This document shows positions 1 to 8,344 of a stretch of 64,000 nt of DNA, piece after piece. The position numbers and the translations under genes are program-made. Positions within the stretch are counted from its first letter, which is position 1. Each line of letters begins with the position of its first letter. Under the pieces are notes generated by a model. The model was not told the origin of the DNA. It did not search any database and saw only the letters and a program-made list of their open reading frames with translations. The stretch spans positions 1-64,000 of the forward strand of contig JADPRS010000003.1 in assembly GCA_015686845.1 (NCBI GenBank). The letters run 5' to 3'. This DNA comes from Lutibacter sp. B2 (lineage in GTDB: Bacteria; Bacillota; Clostridia; Peptostreptococcales; Thermotaleaceae).

Positions 1-31
1 AACTGCCTGGGAGAGTAGGTCGTCGCTGGTT
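1..31 (+). rRNA. rrf: 5S rRNA, 3' end only
   Basis: The first bases contain the conserved 3' segment of 5S rRNA (GGGAGAGTAGG followed by GTCGTCGC), which pairs with the missing 5' end. The gene begins outside the window, so an rRNA operon lies upstream and reads into it. The exact 3' end is estimated to within a few bases. A terminator follows at once. Confidence 0.85.
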
Positions 32-38
32 TACTAAG

Positions 39-73
39 AACTCATAACAATGAAAGTTGTTATGAGTTTTTTT
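39..73 (+). terminator. rRNA operon terminator
   Basis: A 12-bp stem (AACTCATAACAA at 39-50 with TTGTTATGAGTT at 57-68) has a 6-nt loop and is followed by a run of T. It sits directly after the 5S rRNA end and closes the upstream rRNA operon. Confidence 0.9.
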
Positions 74-106
74 ATATAAATAAAACAAAGATTATACTTG
101 CATACA

Positions 107-135
107 TTGACACAATTGTATATTTGTTTTAAAAT
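107..135 (+). promoter_or_regulatory. Sigma-A type promoter of the GntR gene
   Basis: TTGACA (107-112) and TAAAAT (130-135) are separated by exactly 17 bases. Transcription would begin near 142, inside the palindrome at 144-156. Confidence 0.75.
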
Positions 136-143
136 GGAGTTGA

Positions 144-156
144 GTCGAAATTCGAC
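144..156. promoter_or_regulatory. Palindromic operator candidate at the GntR transcription start
   Basis: GTCGAA (144-149) and TTCGAC (151-156) form a perfect 6-bp inverted repeat around one central base. It lies at the predicted transcription start of the GntR gene. This is the usual place for an autoregulatory operator, and FCD-type GntR proteins bind short dyads of this size. Binding by this GntR is inferred. Confidence 0.5.
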
Positions 157-177
157 AGAAAATATTAGGATATTATA

Positions 178-855
178 ATGGGGGGTATTATGACCAGAAA
201 TATATTTAATGATAATACTGGAATGTCTCTTACATCAAAAATTTTTAATCTTCTTAGAGATGATATATTAAATGATAAATATACTGAAGGTGAAAAAATA
301 GGTGAAGCAAAATTAGCAGAAGAGTTAGGCGTAAGTCGTACGCCTGTTAGAGAGGCACTTAAACAACTTGAGCTAGATGGTATTGTTGAAAACATACCGA
401 ATAGAGGTGTAGTAGTACGAAGCATATCAAAACAAGATATTGAAGATATATTTACTATAAGAATTGCAATTGAAGGAATTTCAGTAGGATGGGCTATAGA
501 TAGAATTACAGAAGATGGATTAAAAGAGATGCAAGATATTCATGATTTAATGGAGTTTTATGCATTTAAAAAAGATGTAGAAAAATTTGCTCAACTGAAC
601 ACGAAATTTCATGAAGCTATTCATAAAGCAACAAAGAGCCGTCATTTAGAACAAGTATTAAAAGATTTTCAGTATTATATGAAAAAAACAAGAAAAAGAT
701 CATTACAAGTAGATGGAAGATTAGACATATCATTAAAAGAACATACAGAAATTATAAATGCATTTATTAGAAAAGATAAAGAGGCAGCTCAAAAGGCAAT
801 AACTAGACATATAGAAATGGCTAGAGAAAATGTAAAGAACAATGCAGATCTATAA
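178..855 (+). CDS. GntR family transcriptional regulator, FCD type
   Basis: Cytoplasmic DNA-binding regulator of 225 aa. The N-terminal winged helix-turn-helix is clear around residues 35-75 (GVSRTPVREALKQLELDGIV). The all-helical remainder fits the FCD ligand-binding domain, which usually senses organic acids. Two starts are possible: ATG at 178 (AGGA seven bases upstream) or ATG at 190 (behind a run of G with short spacing). The gene has its own promoter and a palindrome at the transcription start, and is closed by a terminator, so it is monocistronic. It precedes a decarboxylase-like gene and a tricarboxylate transporter operon; control of either is inference. The same palindrome is not seen upstream of tctC, so the gene may mainly control itself. 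Confidence 0.85.
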   Translation: MGGIMTRNIFNDNTGMSLTSKIFNLLRDDILNDKYTEGEKIGEAKLAEELGVSRTPVREALKQLELDGIVENIPNRGVVVRSISKQDIEDIFTIRIAIEGISVGWAIDRITEDGLKEMQDIHDLMEFYAFKKDVEKFAQLNTKFHEAIHKATKSRHLEQVLKDFQYYMKKTRKRSLQVDGRLDISLKEHTEIINAFIRKDKEAAQKAITRHIEMARENVKNNADL

Positions 856-867
856 AAGTGAGTAAAG

Positions 868-892
868 ACTACCGTTGAGGTAGTTTTTTTTT
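868..892 (+). terminator. Terminator after the GntR gene
   Basis: ACTACC (868-873) pairs with GGTAGT (879-884) around a 5-base loop, followed by nine T. The ribosome binding site of the next gene starts immediately after the T run, so this could also act as an attenuator for it. Confidence 0.75.
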
Positions 893-907
893 AAGGAGGA
901 AAATATT

Positions 908-2353
908 TTGGAAAATAGTATCTTATTAAAAAAACTTAAAGAAAATGCTGAAGAGAAAATTATATCTTTTCATATGCCTGGCCACAAAAATGGAAAAGTT
1001 TATAATGGGTATAAAGATCTTTATGGTTTTGGAAAAATTGGAAAATTAGATGTAACAGAAATTAAAGGAACAGATAATTTACATGCACCAGAAGGAATAA
1101 TAAAAGAGGCACAAGAGAAAGCTGCATCTTTTTTTGGAGCTGATTATACATTTTTTATAGTAAATGGAACGTCTAGTGCTAATATATCAGCCCTTATGAG
1201 TGTGGCGAATCCAAATGATCAAGTAATAGTACCTAGAGATTGTCATAAATCTATTACGAATGCCATGATTTTAGGAGGTCTTATTCCTGTGTATATTAGC
1301 CCAGAAATAGATCCTGTTAGAAATATATCTATGGGGGTTAAACCTAAAACTATTGAAGAAGCTATTTTAGAAAATCCTGATATAAAGGCTGTTGTAATTA
1401 CGTATCCAAACTATTATGGTATTTGTTCAGATATTGAAGAAATTTCAAAAATTGTACATAAATATAATAAGGTACTTATTGTAGATGAGGCACATGGTTC
1501 TCATTTTGGGTTGAGTGATGAGTTGCCTATGTCATCTATTGAAGCAGGTGCAGATATAGTATGTCAAAGTATACATAAGACGCTACCTTCATTTACACAA
1601 AGCTCTATGCTTCATGTAAAAGGGGATAGAATAAATTTAGAACGATTAAAGTTTATGCTTACGATAAATCAAAGTAGCAGCCCTTCTTATTTACTGATGA
1701 CTTCATTGGATATAGCTAGAGAAATAGCACAAAACCATGGAAAAAGATTAATGAATGACTTGTTAAATAATATTAATTATTTTAGCAATGAAATAAGAGA
1801 TATAAATGGAATAGAATTATTAGATGTTAGTGTAATTGGAAAATATGGAGTTAAAAATATAGATTTAACTAGAGTGGTAATAAATATGACAAAGCTAGGA
1901 TTAAGTGGCGTTCAATTAGAGGATTTATTAAGAAATGAATATAATATACAAATGGAGATGTCAGATACAAACCATATTGTAGCCATAGCTACAATTGGAA
2001 ACACTAGGGATGATTTTGAGTCTTTACTACAAGCACTTATAGATATTAAAAATAAAAATGGAATTATTTATAATAAAATGGACTCAATATCATTTGGTTA
2101 TAATATACCAAAGGTAAGATTATCACCTAGAGATGCAGTTTTTAGAAATAAAAAGGATATTTTATTTGAAAATAGTGTAGGTAAAATAAGTGGAGAATAT
2201 ATTGTTCCATATCCACCAGGAATACCAATGGTATGTCCTGGTGAAGAGATTACAAAAGAAATTATAGAAGGGGTAAAAAGTTTAAGAAAGAATGGAATCA
2301 ATATCATTGGAATGAATGATGAGTGTTTTATGAAAATAAAGGTAATTGAATAA
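908..2353 (+). CDS. Orn/Lys/Arg decarboxylase family protein (SpeA-like, short form)
   Basis: PLP-dependent fold type I enzyme of 481 aa that would decarboxylate a basic amino acid to a polyamine or diamine. Family signatures are clear: HMPGHKNG near residue 22, the cofactor-binding DEAHGSHFG (Asp193, His196) and SIHKTL with the Schiff-base Lys224. It lacks the N-terminal response-regulator-like wing domain of enterobacterial inducible decarboxylases, and its length matches the short Bacillus SpeA/YaaO type. The start is TTG at 908, seven bases after AAGGAGGA. Substrate (arginine, lysine or ornithine) cannot be read from sequence by eye. It sits alone between a terminator and the tctC promoter. 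Confidence 0.85.
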   Translation: MENSILLKKLKENAEEKIISFHMPGHKNGKVYNGYKDLYGFGKIGKLDVTEIKGTDNLHAPEGIIKEAQEKAASFFGADYTFFIVNGTSSANISALMSVANPNDQVIVPRDCHKSITNAMILGGLIPVYISPEIDPVRNISMGVKPKTIEEAILENPDIKAVVITYPNYYGICSDIEEISKIVHKYNKVLIVDEAHGSHFGLSDELPMSSIEAGADIVCQSIHKTLPSFTQSSMLHVKGDRINLERLKFMLTINQSSSPSYLLMTSLDIAREIAQNHGKRLMNDLLNNINYFSNEIRDINGIELLDVSVIGKYGVKNIDLTRVVINMTKLGLSGVQLEDLLRNEYNIQMEMSDTNHIVAIATIGNTRDDFESLLQALIDIKNKNGIIYNKMDSISFGYNIPKVRLSPRDAVFRNKKDILFENSVGKISGEYIVPYPPGIPMVCPGEEITKEIIEGVKSLRKNGINIIGMNDECFMKIKVIE

Positions 2354-2369
2354 TATTATTCATTAAATA

Positions 2370-2398
2370 TTGAAACTAGCAGGAATATATGCTACAAT
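2370..2398 (+). promoter_or_regulatory. Extended -10 promoter of the tctCBA operon
   Basis: TTGAAA (2370-2375), 17 bases, then TACAAT (2393-2398) preceded by TGC, an extended -10. This places the transcription start near 2405 and gives tctC a leader of about 78 nt. Confidence 0.7.
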
Positions 2399-2416
2399 CA
2401 AGACGTAATTAACGTA

Positions 2417-2446
2417 ATCTTTACAATTAATTAATGAAATCTTAAC
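2417..2446 (+). promoter_or_regulatory. Direct repeats in the tctC leader, possible response-regulator site
   Basis: ATCTTTAC (2417-2424) is repeated as ATCTTAAC (2439-2446), exactly 22 bases or two helical turns apart, just downstream of the tctC promoter. OmpR/PhoB-family regulators bind tandem direct repeats on one DNA face. A regulator of that family is encoded after tctA. The link is inferred. Confidence 0.35.
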
Positions 2447-2482
2447 TAAATGTCGTATTAAAAAAATTTAAGGGGGAGACAA

Positions 2483-3457
2483 ATGAAAAAAGTAGTAGGA
2501 ATTTTATTAAGCTTCATGATGATTTTTTCTGTAGTAGGTTGTACGGATAGTAAAACAGAGACTGTTTCTACAAAGGATTATCCAAGTAAAGCTATAAATG
2601 TAATCGTATCATATAAAGCTGGTGGCGGAACAGATAGGGGAGCCCGCGTATTAGCTCCAATAGCAGAGAAAACATTAGGACAACCATTTGTCATTATTAA
2701 CAAGCCTGGCGCTGATGGAGAGTTAGGCTTTACAGAATTAGCACAAGCAGAGCCAGATGGATATACAATCGGGTTTATCAATTTACCTACATTTGTTAGT
2801 CTACCATTACAAAGAAATACTAAATATGCAAAGAGCGATGTTGTGCCTATTGCAAATCATGTTTATGATCCAGGTGTATTAGTAGTTAGAGGAGATAGCA
2901 AGTGGAAAACATTAGAAGATTTTATTACATACGCAAAGGAAAATCCTGAAAAAATTACTGTATCTAATAATGGTACAGGTGCATCAAATCATATTGGTGC
3001 TGCTCATTTAGCTTATGAAGCTGGTATAAAGCTTACACATGTACCCTTTGGAGGAAGTTCTGATATGCTTGCTGCATTAAGAGGATCACATGTAGATGCT
3101 ACAGTAGCAAAAATTAGTGAAGTAGCGCAATTAGTTAAATCAGGAGAATTAAGATTACTTGCAACATATACAAAAGAAAGATTAGAAATTTGCCCAGAGA
3201 TTCCTACATTAAAGGAAAAGGGATATGATATATTATTTGGTTCAGCTAGAGCTATTGTTGCACCAAAAGGAACGCCAGATGAAGTTATTAAAGTTTTAAG
3301 TGAAAAATTAAAAGAAGCAATCGAATCAAAAGAACATATGGAAGCTGCAAAAAAAGGTGATTTACCTATTCAGTATATGTCACCAGAAGAATTACAAACA
3401 TATATGGATGAACAAGAGGCATATTTAAAGGATATATCAACAAAACTGGAACTATAA
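2483..3457 (+). CDS. tctC: TctC, tripartite tricarboxylate transporter substrate-binding lipoprotein
   Basis: Extracytoplasmic receptor of 324 aa that captures a carboxylate and hands it to the TctAB membrane complex. It begins with a lipoprotein signal peptide ending in VVGC (Cys20), so it should be lipid-anchored outside the membrane. The body carries Bug-family features: IVSYKAGGGTDRGARVL near residue 43, a NNGTGASNHIGAAHLAYEAG stretch and THVPFGGSSDMLAALRGSHVD. Length fits the family. It is the first gene of the operon, has its own promoter, and is followed by a strong hairpin before tctB. The ligand (citrate, another tricarboxylate, or one of many Bug ligands) cannot be assigned. Confidence 0.92.
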   Translation: MKKVVGILLSFMMIFSVVGCTDSKTETVSTKDYPSKAINVIVSYKAGGGTDRGARVLAPIAEKTLGQPFVIINKPGADGELGFTELAQAEPDGYTIGFINLPTFVSLPLQRNTKYAKSDVVPIANHVYDPGVLVVRGDSKWKTLEDFITYAKENPEKITVSNNGTGASNHIGAAHLAYEAGIKLTHVPFGGSSDMLAALRGSHVDATVAKISEVAQLVKSGELRLLATYTKERLEICPEIPTLKEKGYDILFGSARAIVAPKGTPDEVIKVLSEKLKEAIESKEHMEAAKKGDLPIQYMSPEELQTYMDEQEAYLKDISTKLEL

Positions 3458-3463
3458 GATAGA

Positions 3464-3491
3464 AGGGGATGAATGAAGAAATTCATCCCCT
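3464..3491 (+). other. Intercistronic hairpin between tctC and tctB
   Basis: AGGGGATGAAT (3464-3474) and ATTCATCCCCT (3481-3491) form a perfect 11-bp stem with a 6-nt loop. No T run follows, so it is not a standard terminator. After a binding-protein gene such a stem commonly protects the mRNA 3' end and raises receptor output relative to the membrane subunits. Confidence 0.7.
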
Positions 3492-3520
3492 ATTATTAAG
3501 ATCGGAGGGAGAAAGTTTTA

Positions 3521-3952
3521 ATGAAAAGAAATGAACTTTTTCTAGGAAGTATATTATTATTAATTTCAGGTATTTATTATTATATGACGACAAAATTACC
3601 TGAAAAAGCAGCACTTTATCCTACATTTGTAGTATCAATTTTAGGTGTTCTATCAATTCTGTTTATTATAAAGACGTTGATATCGAAAGAGAAAAATAAT
3701 GAAAAGAAAATATTTGATGGGTTTCAAGCGAAGCAATTTATATTTGTTCTTCTAATATCATGTATTTATGTTGGACTTATGAGTGTATTAGGATATTTTA
3801 TTACTACATTTTTATTTTTGATCATTTCTTTATTTGGACTTAAAGCAAATAAGATGCATGCTATTTATACAAGTATAGGATTTAATATTTTTATATTTAT
3901 TATCTTTAAGATGTTATTAAAAGTACCTCTTCCAAGAGGAATTATATTCTAG
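3521..3952 (+). CDS. tctB: TctB, small membrane subunit of the tripartite tricarboxylate transporter
   Basis: Integral membrane protein of 143 aa with about four hydrophobic segments (roughly residues 5-23, 32-52, 71-106 as a pair, and 116-136). Size, topology and position between tctC and tctA define it as TctB, the small subunit that partners TctA in the membrane. TctB proteins are poorly conserved, so the call relies mainly on context. It has a good GGAGGG site and ends 17 bases before the tctA start. Confidence 0.88.
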   Translation: MKRNELFLGSILLLISGIYYYMTTKLPEKAALYPTFVVSILGVLSILFIIKTLISKEKNNEKKIFDGFQAKQFIFVLLISCIYVGLMSVLGYFITTFLFLIISLFGLKANKMHAIYTSIGFNIFIFIIFKMLLKVPLPRGIIF

Positions 3953-3969
3953 AAAGAGAGGAAATAAGA

Positions 3970-5475
3970 GTGGGAGACGTATTATACGGATTTATACATG
4001 CACTAGATTGGATCAATCTTTTAGCAGCTTTTTGTAGCGTTGCAGTAGGAATTACAGTTGGAGCACTACCAGGATTATCTGCTGCTATGGGTGTGGCTCT
4101 TCTTATACCCGTTACATTTGCAATGCCTACAGAAACAGGCCTTATAGCATTGGTAGGGGTATATTGTGGTGCTATCTTTGGAGGCTCTATATCTGCTATA
4201 TTAATACATACACCAGGAACGCCAGCAGCAGCAGCAACTGCCATAGATGGATATCAACTTACATTGAAAGGAAAGGCAGGAAAAGCATTAGGTACAGCAG
4301 TTATTGCTTCCTTCGGGGGAGCAATGATTAGTGCGGTAGCATTATATTTATTTGCGCCTGCTTTAGCAAAGCTTGCACTTAAATTTGGGCCATCTGAATA
4401 TTTTTGGTTATCTATATTTGGATTAACAATTATTGCAGGGGTAAGTTCGAAATCAATCTTAAAAGGACTATTATCTGGAGCGTTGGGTCTTTTGATATCT
4501 ACAATAGGCATGGATCCCATGCTTGGAAGACCTAGATTTACGTTTGATAGCATGTATTTAATTTCGGGTGTACCATTTACTGCTACGTTAATAGGATTGT
4601 TTTCTATGTCTCAAGTGTTAATATTAGCAGAGAGTAAGCTTAAAGAAAGTGGTATATCAAGAAATTTCGAGGATAAAGTAATGCTTAGTTTTAAGGAATT
4701 AAAGACAATATTTCCTACTATATTAAGATCGGGCGTAATAGGAAGTATTACAGGTATACTACCTGGAGCGGGGGCTACCATTGCAGCATTTATTGGATAT
4801 AATGAAGCAAGAAGATTCTCAAAGGATAAAGATTCATTTGGAAAAGGAAGTATTGAAGGGATCGCTGGTGCGGAAGCCGCTAATAACGGAGTAACAGGAG
4901 GATCTTTAATTCCTACTTTAACGTTAGGTATTCCCGGAGAAAGTGTAACAGCTGTTCTATTAGGTGGATTATTAATAAAAGGTCTTCAGCCAGGACCTGA
5001 TCTTTTTACCATTCATGGAAAAATTACTTATACTTTTTTTGCAGGATTTATTATCGTTAATATATTTATGTTAGGACTTGGTCTTTTCGGTTCTAGATTT
5101 TTTGCACACATATCAAGAGTGCCAGATAAAATTTTAATACCTGTTATAGTTGGTTTAAGTGTTGTAGGTTCATATGCAATACATAATCAAATATTTGATG
5201 TAGGGGTTATGATGGTATTTGGAATAATCGGATATTTTATAAAAAAATTCGAATTAAATGCAGCGGCCATTGTATTAGCATTAATATTAGGGCCAATTGG
5301 TGAGACTGGACTTAGACGAACTTTAATTATGAATGGTGGAAATATAGCAAGTCTTTTTAACGGCACCATTAGCTGGGTATTAATAGGATTAAGTATTTTT
5401 TCAATGTTTTCGCCTATGTTAATGAATAAGCTAGATAAAAAAGAAGAAAACTTAAACAAAGAGATGACAAAGTAA
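3970..5475 (+). CDS. tctA: TctA, large membrane subunit of the tripartite tricarboxylate transporter
   Basis: Permease subunit of 501 aa with about 10-12 membrane segments. Conserved glycine/proline-rich motifs are visible: GITVGALPGLSAAMGVALLIPVT near residue 26, GGSISAILIHTPGTPAAAAT near 71, and the paired repeats SGVIGSITGILPGAGATIAAF and GGSLIPTLTLGIPGES in the second half. It translocates the substrate delivered by TctC, normally with a cation gradient. The start is GTG at 3970 behind AGAGAGG. It is the last gene of the operon, followed by a terminator. Confidence 0.95.
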   Translation: MGDVLYGFIHALDWINLLAAFCSVAVGITVGALPGLSAAMGVALLIPVTFAMPTETGLIALVGVYCGAIFGGSISAILIHTPGTPAAAATAIDGYQLTLKGKAGKALGTAVIASFGGAMISAVALYLFAPALAKLALKFGPSEYFWLSIFGLTIIAGVSSKSILKGLLSGALGLLISTIGMDPMLGRPRFTFDSMYLISGVPFTATLIGLFSMSQVLILAESKLKESGISRNFEDKVMLSFKELKTIFPTILRSGVIGSITGILPGAGATIAAFIGYNEARRFSKDKDSFGKGSIEGIAGAEAANNGVTGGSLIPTLTLGIPGESVTAVLLGGLLIKGLQPGPDLFTIHGKITYTFFAGFIIVNIFMLGLGLFGSRFFAHISRVPDKILIPVIVGLSVVGSYAIHNQIFDVGVMMVFGIIGYFIKKFELNAAAIVLALILGPIGETGLRRTLIMNGGNIASLFNGTISWVLIGLSIFSMFSPMLMNKLDKKEENLNKEMTK

Positions 5476-5483
5476 GATATAAG

Positions 5484-5517
5484 ACTGATCTATTCATTTA
5501 ATGGATCAGTTTTTTTA
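5484..5517 (+). terminator. Terminator of the tctCBA operon
   Basis: ACTGATCTATT (5484-5494) pairs with AATGGATCAGT (5500-5510), one G-T pair, 5-nt loop, followed by seven T. Confidence 0.9.
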
Positions 5518-5625
5518 TGGAAATTTACATAAAATACAAGAGGGTGAGGTTGTAATAAGGAAAGATGAAATGTTAATATAGAATTATACTGTATTTAGGT
5601 GTTTATTAAAAATGAGGTGTGTATA

Positions 5626-6327
5626 ATGAAAAGAAAAAAAGTTTTAGTGATAGAAGATGAAGTAAATATAATTGAATTAATACGAATGAATCTTGAAAAT
5701 CATGGTTTTAATGTAATAAGTTCTGTTACAGGAGAGGAAGGAATAGAAAAGACATTAAATGAATTTCCAGATATCATTCTTTTAGACTTAATGTTACCAG
5801 GCATGGATGGATTAGAGATATGCAAAAGAATAAGAATGGAAAAAGCTATTTCAAAAATACCAATCATCATGTTAACAGCAAAAAGTGAAGAAATGGATAA
5901 AGTCATTGCTTTAGAATTAGGCGCAGATGATTATATAACGAAGCCTTTTGGAATAAGGGAATTGGTTGCACGAATAAAAGCTGTATTAAGAAGAATCGAT
6001 GAAAAAGAAGAAAATATTGTTGAAGAAGTTAATGTGATAAAAGTATATGACATTAGTATAAATATGGATAAACATATGGTTCACAAGAATGAGAATCCAG
6101 TAGATCTTACATTAAAGGAATTTAATTTATTAAAAGAATTAGCACAAAATAGAGAAAAAGTTTTATCAAGAAAATATTTGATAGAACATGTATTAGGACA
6201 AGATAAAACAACAGATTCTAGGTCTATAGATGTTCATATTACAAATATTAGGAAAAAACTTGGTACTTCTGATGAAATATCAAATTATATTGAAACTGTA
6301 AGAGGAATAGGATATAGGATGAACTAG
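5626..6327 (+). CDS. OmpR/PhoB-family response regulator
   Basis: Two-component DNA-binding regulator of 233 aa. The receiver domain (about 5-120) has the acidic pair near Glu10/Asp11, the phosphoacceptor Asp54 (ILLDLMLPG), Thr in MLTA and Lys in TKPFG. The C-terminal winged helix (about 135-233) shows TLKEFNLLKELAQN and RSIDVHITNIRKKLG, typical of OmpR/PhoB. The start at 5626 is chosen because GAGGTG lies six bases upstream; an upstream in-frame GTG at 5599 has no such site. It is followed nine bases later by its kinase. In proteobacteria an OmpR-type system (TctDE) controls tctCBA, so this pair may do the same; that is inference. Confidence 0.9.
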   Translation: MKRKKVLVIEDEVNIIELIRMNLENHGFNVISSVTGEEGIEKTLNEFPDIILLDLMLPGMDGLEICKRIRMEKAISKIPIIMLTAKSEEMDKVIALELGADDYITKPFGIRELVARIKAVLRRIDEKEENIVEEVNVIKVYDISINMDKHMVHKNENPVDLTLKEFNLLKELAQNREKVLSRKYLIEHVLGQDKTTDSRSIDVHITNIRKKLGTSDEISNYIETVRGIGYRMN

Positions 6328-6335
6328 GAGGACGA

Positions 6336-7745
6336 ATGAAAAAGAAAATATTAATGACCTATGTTATATTATTGATCATTGGAACATTTGTTACAGGGGT
6401 TATATCTATGACTTTTGTTAAAAATATTTATATAAATAGTCTTGAAGAAAAATTAATAACAAATTCAAATTTAATCATAGATACTTTAATAACAAAACAA
6501 AATAATAATAAACAAATCAATTATTTTAATCTTGCACAAAAATTTGCTAAAAAATCTCGTACAAGAATAACGTTTATAAATGATAAAGGAAAGGTAATAG
6601 CAGACTCCTATAATAATAGCAATATATTTGAAAATTACTCAAATAAGCCGGAAGTAAAAATGGCCATAAGGGGAGAACTTAGGAGTATACAGCGGATTAG
6701 CAGTATGACTAAAAAATCATCTCTTTATATTGCCAATCCACCAGTAAAAATAAATGATGAAAATTTAATTGTAAGATTATCAGCTTCTATTGAAGAAATA
6801 GATCGATTAACAAAATCTTTTATTAAATATACATTTGTAGCTATATTTTTTGGTATAATGATTTCTTTTTTCATTGGATACTACCATATTGATTATATGT
6901 TAAGACCTATTAAAAAGCTTACAAGAGCATCTAAGTTAATTGCAAAAGGACAATTTGATGAAAGGGTTGAGGTTTCTACAAAAGACGAGATTGGAGAACT
7001 AGCAGATAGTTTTAATAAGATGGCATGTAAAGTAGAAACCATGATTACAGATATGAGAAAACTTGAAAATTTAAGAAAAGATTTTGTTTCAAATGTTTCT
7101 CATGAACTAAGAACACCACTGACGTCAATAAGCGGATTTGTTGAAACTTTAAAATCATGGACAACAATCAATGAAGCAGATAGAAATAAGATTCTAGATA
7201 TTATTGAGTTTGAAACAGAAAGATTAAAAAGACTCATTAATGATATCTTAAAATTATCGGAGATTGAAAATGTCAAATTGTTAAAAGAAAAAACCAAGAT
7301 AGATATACATAAATCAATGAAAGAGATAATGTACATATTAGAGCCGATTGCTAAGAATAAAAGTATTACATTAGAAGTGGATATAAGTGAAAAAATAAAT
7401 CATATTGTAGGAAATATAGACTGGTTTAAACAGATGATTATAAATTTATGTGAAAATGCCATTAAGTATACAGCAGAGGGTGGGAAAGTTATAGTAAAGG
7501 CTTATTCTAAGGAGAAATATCTATTTATTTCAATAAAAGATAATGGAATAGGCATTCAAAAAGAAGATATACCAAGAGTATTTGAAAGATTTTATAGAGT
7601 GGAGAAGGCAAGAAGTAGAAATATGGGTGGAACAGGGCTAGGTCTTGCAATTGTAAAGCATATCGTGATGGAGTTTAATGGTGAAATTCAATTAAAAAGC
7701 CATGTAGGGGTGGGCAGTGAATTTATTATAAAAATACCTTTATAA
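6336..7745 (+). CDS. PhoR-like sensor histidine kinase
   Basis: Membrane sensor kinase of 469 aa, partner of the preceding regulator. Order: TM1 (about 7-29), an extracytoplasmic region of roughly 130 aa, TM2 (about 163-184), HAMP (about 186-240), HisKA with SHELRTP (phosphoacceptor His256), and an HATPase domain with N box (NLCENAIKYT), DNGIGI and GGTGLGLAIVKH. There is no PAS domain between HAMP and HisKA, unlike the WalK-like kinase at 62076. The outside domain contains FINDKGKVIADS, resembling the PAS/Cache-like fold of PhoR sensors; the ligand is unknown. RBS AGGAGG overlaps the end of the upstream gene. Confidence 0.9.
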   Translation: MKKKILMTYVILLIIGTFVTGVISMTFVKNIYINSLEEKLITNSNLIIDTLITKQNNNKQINYFNLAQKFAKKSRTRITFINDKGKVIADSYNNSNIFENYSNKPEVKMAIRGELRSIQRISSMTKKSSLYIANPPVKINDENLIVRLSASIEEIDRLTKSFIKYTFVAIFFGIMISFFIGYYHIDYMLRPIKKLTRASKLIAKGQFDERVEVSTKDEIGELADSFNKMACKVETMITDMRKLENLRKDFVSNVSHELRTPLTSISGFVETLKSWTTINEADRNKILDIIEFETERLKRLINDILKLSEIENVKLLKEKTKIDIHKSMKEIMYILEPIAKNKSITLEVDISEKINHIVGNIDWFKQMIINLCENAIKYTAEGGKVIVKAYSKEKYLFISIKDNGIGIQKEDIPRVFERFYRVEKARSRNMGGTGLGLAIVKHIVMEFNGEIQLKSHVGVGSEFIIKIPL

Positions 7746-7760
7746 TGGAAAGGAGAGCCT

Positions 7761-8285
7761 ATGTTAACAAAAGAAAGAAGAAAAGAAATAATAAAAATAT
7801 TAAATAAGAATGAAGAACCTCTAAAAGGAACAGCATTAGCAAATAAATTTTGTGTTAGTAGACAAGTAATTGTACAGGACATAGCTGTTATAAGAGCACA
7901 AGGACACAATATACTTGCAACTTCAACTGGTTATATTATGCCTAAATTGAATACGAAAAACAAAAATATAAAAACCATTGTATGTAGGCACGAAGGATAT
8001 GAAAACATGGAAGAGGAATTGAAAATTATGGTAGATATGGGTGCTAAGGTAATAGATGTGATCATAGAACATTCTGTTTATGGAGAAATTAGATGCCCTT
8101 TAATGATTTCATCTAGAATGGATATAGAAGACTTTATAGAGAAAATAAGAAATAATAAAGGAGAACCATTATCTTCATTAACGGGTGGCGCGCATATTCA
8201 TACTGTAGAAGTTCCAAATAATAGAGCGTACAATAAAATAATTGAATTATTAACTAAAAAAGGATATTTAATAAAGGGAGAGTAA
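7761..8285 (+). CDS. niaR: NiaR (YrxA) niacin-responsive transcriptional repressor
   Basis: 174-aa cytoplasmic repressor. An N-terminal HTH (about 1-60; NKFCVSRQVIVQDIAVIRAQGHNI) is followed by a 3H domain with its characteristic histidines: CRHEGY, IIEHSVYG and GGAHIHTVE. In the known family the 3H domain binds nicotinic acid with a metal ion, and the protein represses NAD-synthesis or niacin-uptake genes. It starts 16 bases after the histidine kinase gene and probably shares its transcript. No nad genes are near; the next gene encodes an EIIC-like membrane protein, making it a candidate target. Confidence 0.9.
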   Translation: MLTKERRKEIIKILNKNEEPLKGTALANKFCVSRQVIVQDIAVIRAQGHNILATSTGYIMPKLNTKNKNIKTIVCRHEGYENMEEELKIMVDMGAKVIDVIIEHSVYGEIRCPLMISSRMDIEDFIEKIRNNKGEPLSSLTGGAHIHTVEVPNNRAYNKIIELLTKKGYLIKGE

Positions 8286-8340
8286 ATAATATAACAAATC
8301 TAACCTGTTGCAAAATGGAGAAGGATTTGTTATATTATTT
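8284..8340. repeat. 17-bp perfect inverted repeat after niaR
   Basis: Arms at 8284-8300 and 8324-8340 are perfect complements (outer AAATAATATAAC, inner ACAAATC) around a 23-nt loop. No clean T run follows. The right arm contains the -10 element of the downstream promoter, so the repeat could be both a 3' end for niaR and a regulatory structure. Confidence 0.65.
8308..8336 (+). promoter_or_regulatory. Promoter of the EIIC-like gene
   Basis: TTGCAA (8308-8313), 17 bases, TATATT (8331-8336). Predicted transcription start near 8343, immediately before the inverted repeat at 8345-8362. Confidence 0.6.
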
Positions 8341-8344
8341 ATAG

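Noticed and set aside
5549-5577. Promoter TTGTAA-N17-TTAATA before the first response regulator
   Set aside because: Both hexamers are poor matches in very AT-rich DNA; a promoter probably exists in this gap but I cannot fix its place.
8284-8340. niaR intrinsic terminator
   Set aside because: The 17-bp repeat is perfect but lacks a T run and contains the downstream promoter, so I listed it as a repeat rather than a terminator.
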